A DNA stretch of 64,000 nt. Origin: Chanos chanos. Lineage: Eukaryota > Chordata > Actinopteri > Gonorynchiformes > Chanidae. Under the pieces are notes generated by a model. It searched no databases. It had not been told where the DNA came from and saw nothing but the letters and a program-made list of their open reading frames with translations. A program made the translations under genes and the position numbers. This document shows positions 13,556-27,100 of this stretch, piece after piece; position 1 is the first letter of the stretch, and each line of letters starts with the position of its first letter. The DNA lies in assembly GCF_902362185.1 (NCBI RefSeq), contig NC_044507.1:14428544-14492543 (forward strand), written 5' to 3'.

Positions 13556-16241
13556 TCAGATATACTCTGGACGCACAACAAAGCGAAAGCTGTATGCGTC
13601 AGGGCATGGGTTAGTCATGGCCATGCTGTCATTTGTGGGGACCACGGCCACGTTGTTTTTGAAATCCTGGACGTGGAAAACTTTGTTATCTCCACACCTC
13701 AGAAGCAGTCTGTTGCTGAAGCGGATACTGCTACTGTACTGAGAGACAGAGCTCTGTGGGTACAGACGGGCTGCGGGGACAGAGTCACATATAAAGCCAT
13801 GCTGTGAACACTCGTACTTGTTAAGAAAAACCTGTGCATACCAGCTGATTGTGCGGGACTTAAAAATCATGGTGTTAAAGGCAGGTGTTGTGAATGACTG
13901 AGTTATGCCATAGTTGTATCTGTAGTCATAATGCCCGTATCCGGGATTCCAGTTGCGAGTGGTGGTGTTAAGGGTGACACTCCATGGATCAGCTGTGTAT
14001 ACCCTTGGCAGAAACTCTTCTGTCCCATTGTCCACATGCTTCCTCAGCTTGGAGAAAGAGAGAGCATTAAACTGAAAACCTTGCAGCATGCCATCACGAT
14101 AGAAAGCCTCTTGACTTTCATACAACTTGGAAGTAAACTGAAGATCGTACAGATTGTCGGCGGGGATCATTGGGAAGCGGATGTGCCGCAGAAGGGAATT
14201 CTGTTCCTCAAGACTGATCGTGCTGTCCCTTGCCAGAATCCAAGACTCTAGGCTTTGCAGGAGGTAACCCTCATCTCTCACCACCAGATCTGAGCGCTCC
14301 AGAAGAGCCTCCATCAATTGCAAAGACATCTCGTTCCCAGCAGCTGAGTCTATCAGGGCCTCGTAGTTCCAAGCGAGGTACTGTAGACAGTTCTCCTGAA
14401 GCACCAGGTCCCCAGTGCGAACAGAATACTCGTACAGAGACACCTGGGTACTGAAGGTGCTGTCCTCTGGAAGCAGCAAAGTAAAGACCCTGCCCACTTC
14501 TTCCAGAAGCTGCCTCACTCCGAAGACATAGGCCAGCTGATGGAAACACTGAGCAGATGACAGGGTGACATCAATCTTGCGAGAGTACAGGTACCTGGAG
14601 TAGAGTGTTTCTTACAGTTATTTGTTCTGTTCATTTTCTTTACATATCACACTTGCCATCATTGATACGTGTTTAACATTTACGTATGCAGTTACTTTTG
14701 TAGATGTTTTTTAATTCTGTTGCTGGACCTGTGTATGATGTTAAGAACTAAATATTAAATCTGCACAGATTTCATATCTCTTGTTCTTGTTCTGCTGTTG
14801 GGTCTTGGACACTAATGCAGGTTTGTGGACTATTTCATTCAGTGACAGACTCAAAAAGCCACTGTGAACAGCTTATGCATGTTTATCTCTTTTACTCTAA
14901 TAAAACATCTGTGGCTCATCTGTCCTTCTTAACCATCTTATAGGAATACAGTATGCTATTCCTTGGCCAACACTACAAAACCCTCTGTTTGTTGTGGGAT
15001 GTAAGTGACTGTGTTTGTTAAACAGGTCTTAGAGGTGGTGTTAATGGGTGTACCTGATGAAGCTGGAGACATGAGGGTGACAAGCCTCACTGCTCTCCAC
15101 TGTGAAACTGCTGGAGTTTGTGATTTTGAGCTGGGGATAGAGAGATAAAATTAAGCGGTGGACACAGATCTTCTGTTCTTTTACATCTGCGTTCTGGCCG
15201 GGACCAGTGATGATGATGTGGAAGTCACAGCCTTCACCACTGTCGAAAAGGGCCCCAAGCTCCTCTGACAGACCTAGACTGTGGTCCAGTGAATACTCAC
15301 GATCACCGCCTGGTTCTTCACCTATAAAAAATAAGTAGAAACAAAAAAAAAAAAATACATGGAATAATATCAAGCAAAATTAAATGACTAATTTAGAGAC
15401 AAATGTTCCAATGAACAAATTCATATACAATATGTTTTCATATAGAATTTTCATTAAATAAATGCATTTTGTTTACGGTGTAAATGTCTGCCAATCCTCA
15501 AAACAAAGGCGTTCATGTAATTATATGGAGGAAGAAATTATGGATAAGGTGTCCAGACTTTCTCCTACCATATGATCTGTGTAGGGTATTTTTTCCCATT
15601 TTGAGGCTTTTTAATCTTAACCCCACCACCATGAATAATGAAAAATGAACACATTCCCCAAAACATCTCCTCACTGTCTGTGGTACTGATTGGTGAAACT
15701 GAACTGAACTCATGACAGTGTCAGTGGCTATCATGTGTGCTTTTTTATGTAGTAATGAATCAATCAGCTTCAGTGATTGAGGAAGTATAAAGTGATTATT
15801 ACACAAAAATTTGTTTCAATAAAAGCTATATGAACTTCTTGATGGGGAATGAATAACAAGCACAGAAGACGAGCTGATGGAAAGAAAAAAAAACTGGGTT
15901 TCTTCATTACAGAGTAATGGGTTGTGCAGTTCCACTTAGATCCTGTGGAGGTCTTACCAGTCTCACAAACTACCCCAGCGTCCTCTTTATGAGAGCAGTC
16001 AGTTATGGCCCAGCCTTTGAAAGCACATCTGGACAAGGAGCTCTCTGTTCCCTGACAGTTTAGATCATCCAGCCAGATTTTCCCAGTGCCTAAAACACAT
16101 CATGCAGATATTGGCATGCAAAACAGGTTGACAAAAATCACAAACAGGACATGGGAGTAGGCACAGAAGATACAGAAGAGGAAAGAAAAAGGTAGAGAAT
16201 TTTCTTTTGGCTAATCACATTATTGATAAAGCAGTAAGGAA

Positions 16242-16281
<40 letters not shown>

Positions 16282-16793
16282 GAGAGACTCACCTTCTCCA
16301 TATTTCCCTGCTACTTCAGCTGAAACTGCCCCGAGGTAACCCAGCTGACGACAGGCCACCTGTGCCTCTTTTAAATCCCAGTTATCATCACAGACTGTCC
16401 CCCACTCTCCCTCATGGTACACCTCCACACGGCCCTCTGAGGAGCGTTTGCCTCCAACGAGTCGCAGCGCCCCCTCCTGGGCCACAACCTCCTGGCTCTT
16501 ACCTGTTGGACAGATCAGGAAAGAGTGGTTTTATGACCTTTGTCCTAAAAGAAAATCTTGAAGAGTCAACGGAGCATGCACAATGTTGTATTTACTTATT
16601 TTTATGTGACTTCTTCTGATTTGTTTGCTATCAGTACTGCATATATTTCTGCCCAGCTGTAAAAGATACAGCACATACAGACTCATTCATTTTTACTGTA
16701 CTCACCAAAAAGATTCAGACGCACTGAGAACACTGCTAAGACATGGAGGCACAGCAGGAGAACCAAAGAGGAACTGGTTCTAAACACGAACAT
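13556..16793 (-). CDS. lgals3bp: galectin-3-binding protein (SRCR, BTB and BACK regions)
   Basis: Secreted glycoprotein that binds galectins and matrix proteins. Coding exons on the minus strand: 16706-16793, 16293-16502, 15958-16089, 15054-15321, 13556-14594. All have AG/GT borders and phases agree, giving 1737 bp and 578 aa (human is 585). A signal peptide covers about residues 1-24. One SRCR domain spans about residues 42-141 and shows six cysteines (in TVCDD, VACRQ, LNCQG, LSRCA, TDCSH, VVCET), the group A pattern. The BTB-like part follows at about 165-262 (GCDFHIII, CVHRLILSLY), then a BACK-like part and the C-terminal region in one long exon ending VVRPEYI. A (TA)n tract lies 14 bases inside the intron after exon 2. 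It sits between timp2 and cant1, all on the same strand, as in human. Fish often have several lgals3bp paralogues, so the exact orthologue is uncertain. Confidence 0.92.
16245..16279. repeat. (TA)n microsatellite beside an lgals3bp 5' splice site
   Basis: About 17 TA units end 13 bases from the donor of the first SRCR exon, whose minus-strand exon edge is at 16293. The tract lies inside the intron. Confidence 0.85.
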
Positions 16794-18271
16794 TTTAGAG
16801 AGCCCTTCTCCAACACTGCAAGAGACACTAAAAAAACAAAATGCAGAAAAACTGCTACAGAACACTCAACAAGCATTTCTGTTCCCCATAAAACATGTAC
16901 TTGCACATGTTTAGTTTAACTTCTCCACAGAAGAGAGTCATGGCAAAACAAAGATATTTTTAAACAGATGTATTATTAATGCCGCCCTAATAATCCTCAG
17001 TCAGTAAAAAGAGCAACAATAATTAAATAAGCACCGATAGCAGGTCATTGTCAGTTATTTTTATTGATCTTTGGACCATTTCTTACCATCAAAAACCTGC
17101 AGAGGTGTGTAACCCTCCTCCTAAAATTCTCAGTTGCACTACCTCTTATACACAGGCACGGGGAGCAACAGACAGACAGAAAGTATAACCTGCAGTTATG
17201 TTTGACCTTCAGAGAAAACTGGATGGGGCTGCTCCAGAGTCTTGCGCAAGATGTAACATGTAACAGGGAAAGGGTGAGGGTTTTGAAGAAAAATTTATTT
17301 GCTTTCGTATCACTTATCGATTGTTCAAGTTTACATTTGAAACCTCTGTTTATCCTTGGCCTTGTTTGTCAGGCAGCAGAACTGACCACCCCAATGAAAT
17401 GAAAGTGAGAATGAGGACTTTATTGAGTAAAGAAGAACTACCAGACAAATATGAAACTTGACATCAAGAGTGAGCCATCATCCCAAAAACAAGTGTGTAT
17501 GCACATTTCTCTTCAGATAACTGTCCAAAAAATGGTTTGATTTGTTTTCTCTACCGCATAAATGTATTGAGACCAACTATAAATAGGTACAATGCCATAA
17601 AAAAGAATGGAGTTAAAATCATTAACAAATTTAATTTAATTTGTGGTATTAAAACACTGGCCATTTTTTAATCAGAAAAAGCTAAGTGTCCGGGAGCAGA
17701 CAACAATCAGAGGAGACATGCGAAATGACATGAGTTTTAGAAAACGGCTGCATGAAAATTTGAAATTGCTCAGAATAAAGTTAACGCAGGTTCAAAAATG
17801 ACTAAAACAGCTGTGACTATGACAGCTGTGTTTTATGGTTTCTTGTTCTCACACAATCAATACATTCACAATGCAGTCAGTGCAATACTGGCATGAGACC
17901 ATACCAGGTCACAGTTGTGGATGCTTCATTAAAAAAAAAAAATAAAAAAATAGGAGACAAAGGACACAAAGGCTGGGTTCTTCAAGTGAGCTCTGGGCAC
18001 AGTTTGGTTTCATACAGATTAAGAGCAGAACAGTGTGTTTATTTCTTTAGGCTAAACCAAAGGCATAATTCAATTCTACTGGCTTCAGGAATCATGGAGC
18101 TTAAAAGTATCAATATGATCACAAACCAGATAGGACCAGTGTCAGTCCTTCATGCTCCTTCAGCCTAGAGAGACTTGAATGCCCACATCTAGGTCTGAAA
18201 ATCAAGAACAGCCTGAAGAAAAAACAAAACAAAACAATTGATTTCAATGTCTCTGGTTCATTACTTTGACA
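16794..18271. other. lgals3bp-cant1 spacer
   Basis: It probably contains the lgals3bp 5' UTR and promoter near 16.8-17.1 kb and the cant1 3' UTR next to 18271. No additional coding exon, RNA gene or transposon was recognised. Confidence 0.5.
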
Positions 18272-20169
18272 CTATATGAATTCAAGTCCCTCGTACTTCA
18301 CGTCACCAATCTTGGTTTCTGGAAGCAGAATTCGCCCATCCAAGGTAAACGCCAGGATATAGGTGGCTATCTTGCCTGCATCTTCTTCTGACTTCAGAGC
18401 TACGATGATCTGGTCGTCCGTGTTTGGGATGAACTTGAAAGAGGAGAAGCCATGGGTGGGGTTCAGGTCACCCACCCGACTTGTCACAATGTCCTTGAAG
18501 TCCGGAGAACAGCTGAGGATGATGTTGGTGGCGCGCCGTTCATCTGCTGTCTCTTCGTAGCGCTCTTTGCTGGCACGACGCGGCAGGAAAAACCAGCGCT
18601 GTAGAGTATCGCTCCAGGCCGCTGATTCATGGATGAGGTAGCCTGTGTGGAGCCACGGGAAATGGAGGGATTGGAAAGAGAAAAAATATCTTTTTTTGAA
18701 ACAGCATTATTGGATGGGAATCGGTAAAACATCTTGTTGCACAAATCAGCCATAATCAATCTGTCCAACTGAGCTCTGCACAATGAAGAATGCTTCAAAG
18801 AACCATAAGAACATGATGCTGAAGAAAAGTCCAATGCCGTAAGTGAATTTCAGGTGAAAAGAAACACAAAAACAAGTAAATTAGAGATAGTCACAAATTA
18901 TGTTTTTTTTTAGCATCATATGAACAGGTAAAAAACTTGATACTATGGTAGAGCGTAGAAAGAGCACTAGCAGCTCCAGATTAAAATGGAAGAACTTTCT
19001 CCACTGTGCTCACCAGGGGGACTGATTCCGGCAGCAGTCCGCAAAGACTCGTATTGAGGAACCCAGTTCTGGTGTTGGACGTCTCCTCGAAAACCAACCA
19101 CTTTAACCCACTCAGGATTGTTATTGACAAACTCTCCAGAGGTGGTGGTCCACTCCTTCCCCAGCCCCCCAACGTAGAGATGCTCATCCTTCACAGCAAG
19201 CCACTCAGCCTTGAATCCTGGCACAGGAGAAAGACAAAAGAAGTTCAAAGAGGACGGAAAATGTTTCAGAATGGAAAACACAGATCCTTGACATAAAGTG
19301 AAGTTCAGGGCAAATTACGCAGTCATAGGCTGTGTGCATTGTATAAACTATACTTCTTACACACACTTAGTATTTATATTGTAGTAGTCACTCCAGATGT
19401 TTCTTTCTGCTGAAAGTGAGTGAGGTCTTTTAGCTCTTATGGATGTCTCTGTGTGGATTTTCATGTATTACACTGAGAGCGGAGAAACTTGCTCATTGCA
19501 ACAGCTGTGTATAAGCTGAGAATACTGACCTTTGGCCACAGTGCCATCGCCGTCTGGCAGGATGACCCACGGCACTGCCTTGGTGCCGTCAATGTGGTAC
19601 ACAACTCCCGTGCGGTCGTCCACACTGTACAGCTTTCCATTGAAGACTGTTAACTCAGACAGTTCCATACCCCTGCCCTTCTCAGCCAGGTGGCTTTCCA
19701 GCACCACTCTCTCCCGGTCCCACTCCACAGCCACCGTATCCCCACTTTCAGACACCAGAAGGTAGCCCTTCTGCATGTAACTGAACCACGTCTTTTTCTT
19801 CTCGTTGTGTGAGTTTGTGTCCAGGTCGGCTATGACTCCTATCCGATAGCGCGTTCCTTGTGAGGTGCGCTCCGGTGGACTGAGAGGGTACGTATCATTG
19901 TAGTGTTCTTCCCCCGCTAATTCGGCCTGCTCGAACCTCCAGCTGTGTTTGCCACTGGGTCGGGACCGAGAAGACCCCAATTGCATGTAGATAAAGAGCA
20001 GCACGACCAACGTGGTGGTCACCACCACAATGGCTTTCCACTTGATGCGGAAGCGCGGGTCTGTGGTGTTAGTCATGGAGGCCAACATTGGGAGCCCTCC
20101 GACAGAGATACGCAAAGAGTTCATGGGTTCATTCTTCTCCAGACGGGCATAGCCTGAAGAAACAGGCAT
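18272..20169 (-). CDS. cant1: soluble calcium-activated nucleotidase 1 (apyrase)
   Basis: Ca2+-dependent nucleoside diphosphatase of the ER/Golgi, needed for glycosaminoglycan synthesis in vertebrates (family knowledge). Coding exons on the minus strand: 19530-20169, 19014-19217, 18272-18642. They total 1215 bp and 404 aa (human is 401). It is a type II membrane protein: a short cytoplasmic N-terminus with [10 protein letters not shown], and one transmembrane segment at about residues 45-63. The lumenal apyrase domain follows, with [59 protein letters not shown] and [16 protein letters not shown]. The C-terminus is [11 protein letters not shown]. The first coding exon begins at an acceptor after position 20192, so a 5' exon must lie further upstream. 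I chose the ATG at 20167-20169 because it matches the human start (MPV). Confidence 0.96.
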
Positions 20170-21033
20170 GGAGGAGGTAGCGGCAGAGCGACCTAGAATG
20201 ATAAAATGAGTAAATCGGTTACAGAGCTTACAACACCAGATATAGGCTTTTATATAGTGTCTGCTTACATCTTTACCCTCCTTTGACCATCTTTACTTCG
20301 GAACACATAAAAGAGCGGAGTACAACTAAAAATAATACGTTGCACGAAGTGTTTCATGTTATCCCTCTGTTTATAAATGTTCCCTCTATATAAACCATTA
20401 CAGTAGTTCATTTCCATATCTGCAGCTGAGAATGAAAAATCAAACTACTTTTACAGGCTTAACTGCTTCTTTGCAAGCACAAAAAAAAATGTACCAGTAA
20501 CAATGCAGTGCCACCCCCACAGACTGCAAGACCATACATTTCCTTACTGCAGTCTGATTGCCATCAGAGTAAGCCAAGAATATTTTAATTAATATTTTAA
20601 CTCTCCAAAAAAAAAACTTCATCAAAGTTTCAAAAATAAAACGTTTTTTTCTCCCCTGACAACAGACAATGTGGAAAACATGACACAGAACATCCATTTT
20701 TCATATTTTCAAACTCTGAGTCAAAGTGCTACATTTCAAAACCATTTCAGACCCATTTAAAAATACCTGTGAGTTACCTACAGAAAACAAGTTCCCAAAC
20801 ATGAAGTTGCCAGAACACAGAAAAGATTCACCACAGGTAAGAGTTTAAGGAGCAGGATCCAAAGACAGGTACGTTTGTCAGTAACCTGGAAGAAGGTGTA
20901 GTGTTGACGTGGTGGAAAGGAGTGGCTTATAGCACCTCTAAGCTCCACACAGGGAGGTATAATGTGAACAGGTAAATCAGGAAATACTGATCTATTACAT
21001 CTCATGAGTGAGAAAGTCCTCACACACTCAATC

Positions 21034-21203
21034 ATACTTAGGGGCAATTTAGTGTTCAATTCACCTAACCTGCATGTCTTTGGACTGTGGGAGAACATGC
21101 AAACTCCACACAGAAAGGACCCTGGCTGCCCGGCCGGGAATTGAACCCGAGACCTTCTTGCTGTGAGGTGACAGTGCTACCCACTGCGCCACCATGCCGC
21201 CCT
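21034..21203 (-). mobile_element. tRNA-derived SINE (DANA-like), partial
   Basis: Read on the minus strand it starts GGGCGGCATGGTGGCGCAGT, containing a polymerase III A box (TGGCGCAGTGG). A B box with core GGTTCAATTCC follows at 21137-21147, then the fish-SINE body TGTGTGGAGTTTGCATGTTC and CAGTCCAAAGACATGCAGG. It is shorter than full DANA and the 3' end is cut. It lies only in copy A of the duplication. Confidence 0.85.
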
Positions 21204-21815
21204 GCTACTGTAACTAACAAAAACAAAATCTAATATTCATAGTCAAACAATGAAAGAAACAAAAATGTGGTAGCCTGTTTTTTATATGTCAGTTTTCAAC
21301 GTGCTGTATTTGTATTTCACGCAAGAGACGATCAGGCCAACACAGAAATTCACTGGAGTAAGTGCCTATTTGTAATAAAGAACAGATTCATTAATATAAC
21401 TTTTTGACCTGCTTTAAAGTTGACTTCAAAAATATCACCTTATTTCAATAGCTATTTATCTATTATATGAACTCGCAAGACCATAGAGTTATAATACTGT
21501 CTTTAACATTGAGTAACACCAGTTCCTTGTTATGCACACTTAGGATAACTGAATAAGTTGAAGTTGACTGAGTTCAGATGTAAGACAGAGGACACTGGTG
21601 TATTTCATAATTGCAGTATATGTATTAAAGAACAACCATGCTGTCTCCCTAACTCGGACAGTTTTCTTGGCATAGGCTCATTAACAGAATGGCAAAAATA
21701 TAGGCCACCAAAAATGATAACCACCACCACAGTATTATCACAACATGTTCTATATCAGTATATATACATTCAGGTATTAACCATTCATCTCCTTCAATTG
21801 TCTTCCCTTTATATT

Positions 21816-21853
21816 TACACACACAAACACACACACACACACACACACACACA
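21816..21853. repeat. (CA)n microsatellite
   Basis: An interrupted CA repeat in copy A; the matching place in copy B holds only a few units. Confidence 0.9.
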
Positions 21854-22378
21854 TTTTGCATATGCTTCCTCTGATTATACTAGGCATGGGCATGTTCTTC
21901 ATTCAATGACTCTTAACACAATTAAAGTTTGTCATCAAAGCATTCACAGCTATACCGCAATAATATATAGAAGCATGCTCATACTAAAAATGATCACATA
22001 ATTCACATTAAAAGGCCACAAACGTGAAAGAGTGATCAATTCAACATGTTTTGTGTTATAACTGTCTATTGTATATTTCCCTGTGTAGTGTAGTGATTAA
22101 AGGTATGAACTGATTGAAAGCACAGAATGACTCTTTAGAAGATCAGTGGTCAGTGACATTATTAATGTAAACCTCAAGCAGGGGCCTTAGTGAAGAACAA
22201 ATCATGCCTCTCCTGTTGGCCTTGCAACTAGTTGCTCAGACCATCAAAGAGGAGCCAGAAACGCTGAAGTTTTTTCACGATGATAAAAACGAAAAATTAC
22301 GTCAATTAAAAATAATCATACAACTTACTTCACAGCTTTTCTTTTTTGTGTGTACATTCAAGTTTTGGGTGCAGCAAA

Positions 22379-24045
22379 CTACTTTTACAGGCTTAACTGC
22401 TTCTTTGCAAGCACAAAACAAAATGTACCAGTTACAATGCAGTGTCACCCCCACAGACTGCAAGACCATATGTTTCCTTACTGCAGTCTGATTTGCCATC
22501 AGAGTAAGCTAAGAATATTTAAGTAATATTTTAATTGTTCACAAAAATCTTGCTCATTTTTCTTTATCAAAGTTTCAAGAATAAAACGTTTTTCACCCCC
22601 TGACAACAGGCAATGTGGAAAACGCGACATAGAATACACATGTCTCATATTTTCAAACTGTGCTTAACTCACGGTGCTATATTTCAAAATCATCTCAGAC
22701 CCATTGAAAAATATCTGTGAGTTACCTACAGAAAACAAGTTCCCAAACATGAAGTTGCCAGAACACAGAATAGATTCACCACAGGTAAGAGTTTAAGGAG
22801 CAGGATCCAAAGACAGGTACTTTGTCAGTAACCTGGAAGCAGGTGTAGTGTTGACGTGGTGGAAAGGAGTGGCTTATAGCTCCTCTAAGCTCCACACAGG
22901 GAGGTATAATGTGAACAGGTAAATCAGGAAATACTGAAAGTACCAAGCATAGACCAGAGAAGACTCGAGAATTCACCTCTGATCTATTACATCTCACACA
23001 GTCTGCTATGAGTGAGAAAGTCCTCACAATTTTGGCTCCCAGTCTGGCTAAAACATTCCTAACTACTGCAACGAACAAAAACAAAATTTAAAATTCACAG
23101 TCAAACAATAAAAGAAACAAAAATGCGGTAGCCTGTTTTTTATGTGTAGGTGACCGTAGAGTTATAATACTGTCTTTAACATTGAGTAACACCAGTTCCT
23201 TGTTATGCACACTTAAGATAACTGAATAAGTTGAAGTCGACTGAGCTCAGATGTAAGACAGAGGACACTGGTGTATTTCATAATTGCAGTATATGCATTA
23301 AAGAACAGCCATGCTGTCTCCCTGACTCGGACAGTTTTCTTGCCATAGGCTCATTAACAGAATGGCAAAGATATAGGCCACCAAAAATGACAACCACTAC
23401 CACAGTATTATCACAATATGTTCTATATCAGTATATATACATTCAGGTATTAACCATTCATCTCCTTCAGTTGTCTTCCCTTTATATTTACACACACAAA
23501 CACACATTTTGCATATGCTTCCTCTGATTATACCAGGCATGGGCATGTTCTTCATTCAATGACTCTTAACACAATTAAAGTTTGTCATCAAAGCATTCAC
23601 AGCTATACTGCAATAATATATAGAAGCATACTCAGAATGACTCTTATCAATGGTCATTTATATGTTTTAACTGCAGATAACACTGTTCACCAATCTGGAA
23701 TTTCATTGAACTGAACCATTTCCCGCAACTCGTATTTTAAATCCTACAGACTGGTGCCAACTCATATTCAGATTCCACGAACTGAATTGGAATTGGGTCA
23801 GTTTGTATTCAAATACAGATCTGACCCAAACCTTTATCTACAAACACAACTGAGGAGCACCTTTGGATAAAATCCTTCCGGAGCAGAAACCAGTTGCTCA
23901 GACCATCAAAGAGGAGCCAGAAATGCTTAGGTTTATTCACAATGATAAAAACGAAAAATTACGTCAACAAAAAATGATCATACAACTTACTTCACAGCTT
24001 TTCTATTTTGTATGTACATTCAAGTTTTGGGCCCAGCTTTTGAGT
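22379..24045. repeat. tandem duplication, copy B
   Basis: Copy B begins exactly where copy A ends. Its last block at about 23885-24045 matches the end of copy A at about 22215-22370, which shows a head-to-tail duplication. Copy B lacks the SINE but keeps pre-insertion bases missing from copy A, plus two further short blocks at about 22938-22980. Its (CA)n tract is short, near 23490-23506. Confidence 0.85.
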
Positions 24046-24137
24046 TGAACTTTTTTACAGTGCAACCACTACAAACTCAACAAACTGAAACCAAAGGCCT
24101 TTGGTCGACTCTCTTCACATAAAAACAAACTGTTTAC

Positions 24138-24177
24138 CTTTCTTCCTCTTCCTTGTTGACTTCTGACCAACTGTCAT
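24138..24177 (-). other. cant1: candidate upstream cant1 exon
   Basis: A minus-strand ATG at 24175-24177 opens 13 basic codons (TVGQKSTRKRKK after Met) and is followed by a good GTAAAC donor just below 24138. Its phase 1 end joins the acceptor at 20192 in frame, and the intervening bases stay open up to the usual cant1 Met. This would add 21 residues to the N-terminus. It could equally be only a 5' UTR exon, or chance. Confidence 0.3.
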
Positions 24178-27100
24178 CTTACTCCTTTACATAAGAAACA
24201 CAGGCCTGTTTCTCTACCAGACCATTTAGTGCAAAGCTTTAGTCTTCTGTGAGCCAAAATCATGCTTTACAGCAGTGACTAAGGGGGATAAGAGCTCCTG
24301 TGAACTTTACCTACACTAGGAAGCTTACAATTGATTAACTGTAGGTCCAAAGGGTCGCTAGCTCTACAACCTTAACAGCTTCTCGTGTTCTTTTTTTCAT
24401 GCTGTCCCAACAAACGATGAAAAATGAATGAACACAAAAAAAAAAGTTAACTTCACCATCTGTGAGTGTTAGCAAAAGCAGAATTGCTTTGAGGTATTCC
24501 TTTTCAGACTTATGCTAATGCAGGTGAAACTGTCACTCCCCTTTAGGGAATGAGTTCGTGGAATGATTGTCAAGTTACCAAGCTTCCATTAAGATAAACG
24601 ACATGATGCTGCAATAAAGCGAAAAACTGTAGGTGTGTGCTCAGAGGAATGCACTGCGTACTACAGAATCCACAGAAACAGAATTCCACCTCTCATGTAG
24701 AACACAGAGTATAAAGAATGGTCATCATGGAACTGATGAACATGACGTCGAAATGATGTGAAATCACTTTATTTTAAAGGACAAAATCCATACCAATGAG
24801 ATTATGGAGACTACAGAGGCATAATCTTTAAAAACACAGCTTAGAGATAAGGTGTAGGGACATGAGAACATACGAAACATTTATTGACTAAAAAAAACTT
24901 CAAAGATCTCACTGAACTGCTTTACCTTGAGGCCTAGATAAAAAGCCATCCTAAACTGGAGGGTCAATAGGGCAAGTAGTAGTGTCTGTTGGGTAATGAA
25001 GTTAGTACATTCCAGTGCCCTGGGGCCACTGCTCATGAATAAAGGTGGCTCATAAAATAAGGTCTTTTTATACTTAGATATTAGTGACAATACTTGAAAC
25101 CTCTGGACAAAAATGAACCATTTTGACCCCTAAAACCAATTTTCTGTCACAGACCTGACGACTAATAAAAAAACATGTTAATTTCGGTTATCTCCTTAAA
25201 TGTCCTGAAACATGCCAATCACTCCGTGAATCACACCATTAACATAGAGCCTACCAAAGCGAGAATGTGTACTATCACTTACTCCTATATGGCATCCCTG
25301 AGTTGAAGCATCGAGTTTCAGGCACCCGCTGTCTAAACCGATGCCACATACAGATAAGATCATGCACGCTAAGAGGGAAGTGTCTTCATACATAGTTATC
25401 TGATCTACGATTGATCAACTAATGCTGAAATCAACTAGCCACTGCACAGCATTAGTCTTCACAGAATCTTGTTTTAGCTACAGGACGTACTGTATAACCC
25501 TTCAAATTAGGTCTGGACAAATGTATCCTTTGACATGAGTACGATGCTGCCAAAATTCTCTTGCTTCTGGAGTGGTGACGTGTGTTCTTCCCCAGCTAAT
25601 AGCGAAATGATTTTGTAGGGATGCTGAGGGTGGCTAGAAAAGTAAACTACTGTACACTGAAACACTGGACAGCTCAAAGTACCGACATGTTCCGATTAAC
25701 ATAAAACGACAAGCTTAATTAAATGTCACTGAGCAATTCAGCATTCTTATCTGATCGTATCTGACAGAGAATATAAGGCAATCATGATCATGTGGCCTCT
25801 ATTAAACAGTCGAACACCCCTTAGCTAGATAGATTACATTAGAATCACAGTTCAGGCTCGCTGTACCACATGACACGGCAGGGTTATGTTACAGCTAAGG
25901 TACATTCAATCAATACTTACGTAAGAGCCAAAGACCGAGCTAATCCAGAGTCATCATAATGAATGTATTAGGTCTCCATCATTTGCTTTCAATCACCCAG
26001 ATAGCAAACGTACATATGCAGCCAGTAGCGTACTTCCTCATTCTGAACGCCAACTTCTCTGCTCCTGTGTCAGTTTCTTATGGCAGTCATATCTGCGTAC
26101 GTTTTGCGCATTTTCCCTGCTACAGGAAGCGACTGGAGAGCATAGAATCGAGTCGAGATTTTTTCGTATAACTTCATTGAACAGACGACCAACCTTAACC
26201 CAACCCTGTGCCACAAGCTTAGAAAATATACTAGTTACAAGCATCAAAAACAATGAAGTGTACACTACTGTTACGTCAACTGCCTTTGCTTTGCCATTCT
26301 GGAGTTACACTACCTGGAGGGTGCATTGGCCACAATAACCCGTAGTGTCTTGGTACCTGAATAACTTCTTGTAACATTGCACCTTCTGATGTGGGTCGTA
26401 CCGTTAAGGGTCCAGCTCGCAACAGATAACAGGGCATAGAGTAAAGGGCATGTTGGAGTTTGGTACAAGAAGTCATGTATCTCTATTGTTAAGGAAGGAT
26501 GTTTAGGAAGAAAACAAGAGTAGAAAGTTTGGACATTCTTTTGTTCATCGTGGTCTGCTCAGAGAAGACAATGATATGGTGGAGCTGAACATAAACTGTC
26601 TAAAAATCAAAATAAAATATCTTAACAACGAAACAGTCTTTAATTAACTAAAAATGGAGCGTTACAATGACGAGGGTGCAATGAAAATAAGTTATCGAGG
26701 AAGATTCCTGTTTTTTTGTACATCTGATTGACAACATGCTCATCAAACTGATTGAGAAGCTTTATTTTGTGAAATACCCTACTAGCGGTGCATAATATGT
26801 CTTCAATTGTTTTTTAGAATACCAACAAAAAAATAATGACACTACTGTCATAAAAATGAAAGCAGTTTATAGGCATTTATTGTTGAATTCTGATTAAACA
26901 GGTTTCCATTTGGCAAAAGTCTTGAAGTAAGCAAAAACACGCACACCAAATATGTGGAAGTGCCTGTTGTTTCAGTAAAATGCAGAAGTTATCTTTTGGG
27001 AAGACAAATTACTAAGGCGTGACATGAGGAAAGAAGCTTCATTACAATCAAACTTGCTTTAGCCCACTGCTAGAACATCTCATTTTCAATGCAGACTTCC

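Larger units (their letters stand above)
20448..22378. repeat. tandem duplication, copy A
   Basis: Copy A of a unit whose start (ACTACTTTTACAGGCTTAAC) recurs at 22379. High similarity runs through most of the unit, including blocks at about 20760-21030 and 21485-21970. Copy A alone carries a SINE at about 21034-21203, a longer (CA)n run at 21816-21853, and about 190 bases near 21290-21480 that copy B lacks. Confidence 0.85.

Noticed and set aside
21120-21203. possible tRNA gene
   Set aside because: A and B boxes are present, but they form the head of a SINE with the typical fish SINE body; there is no clean cloverleaf.
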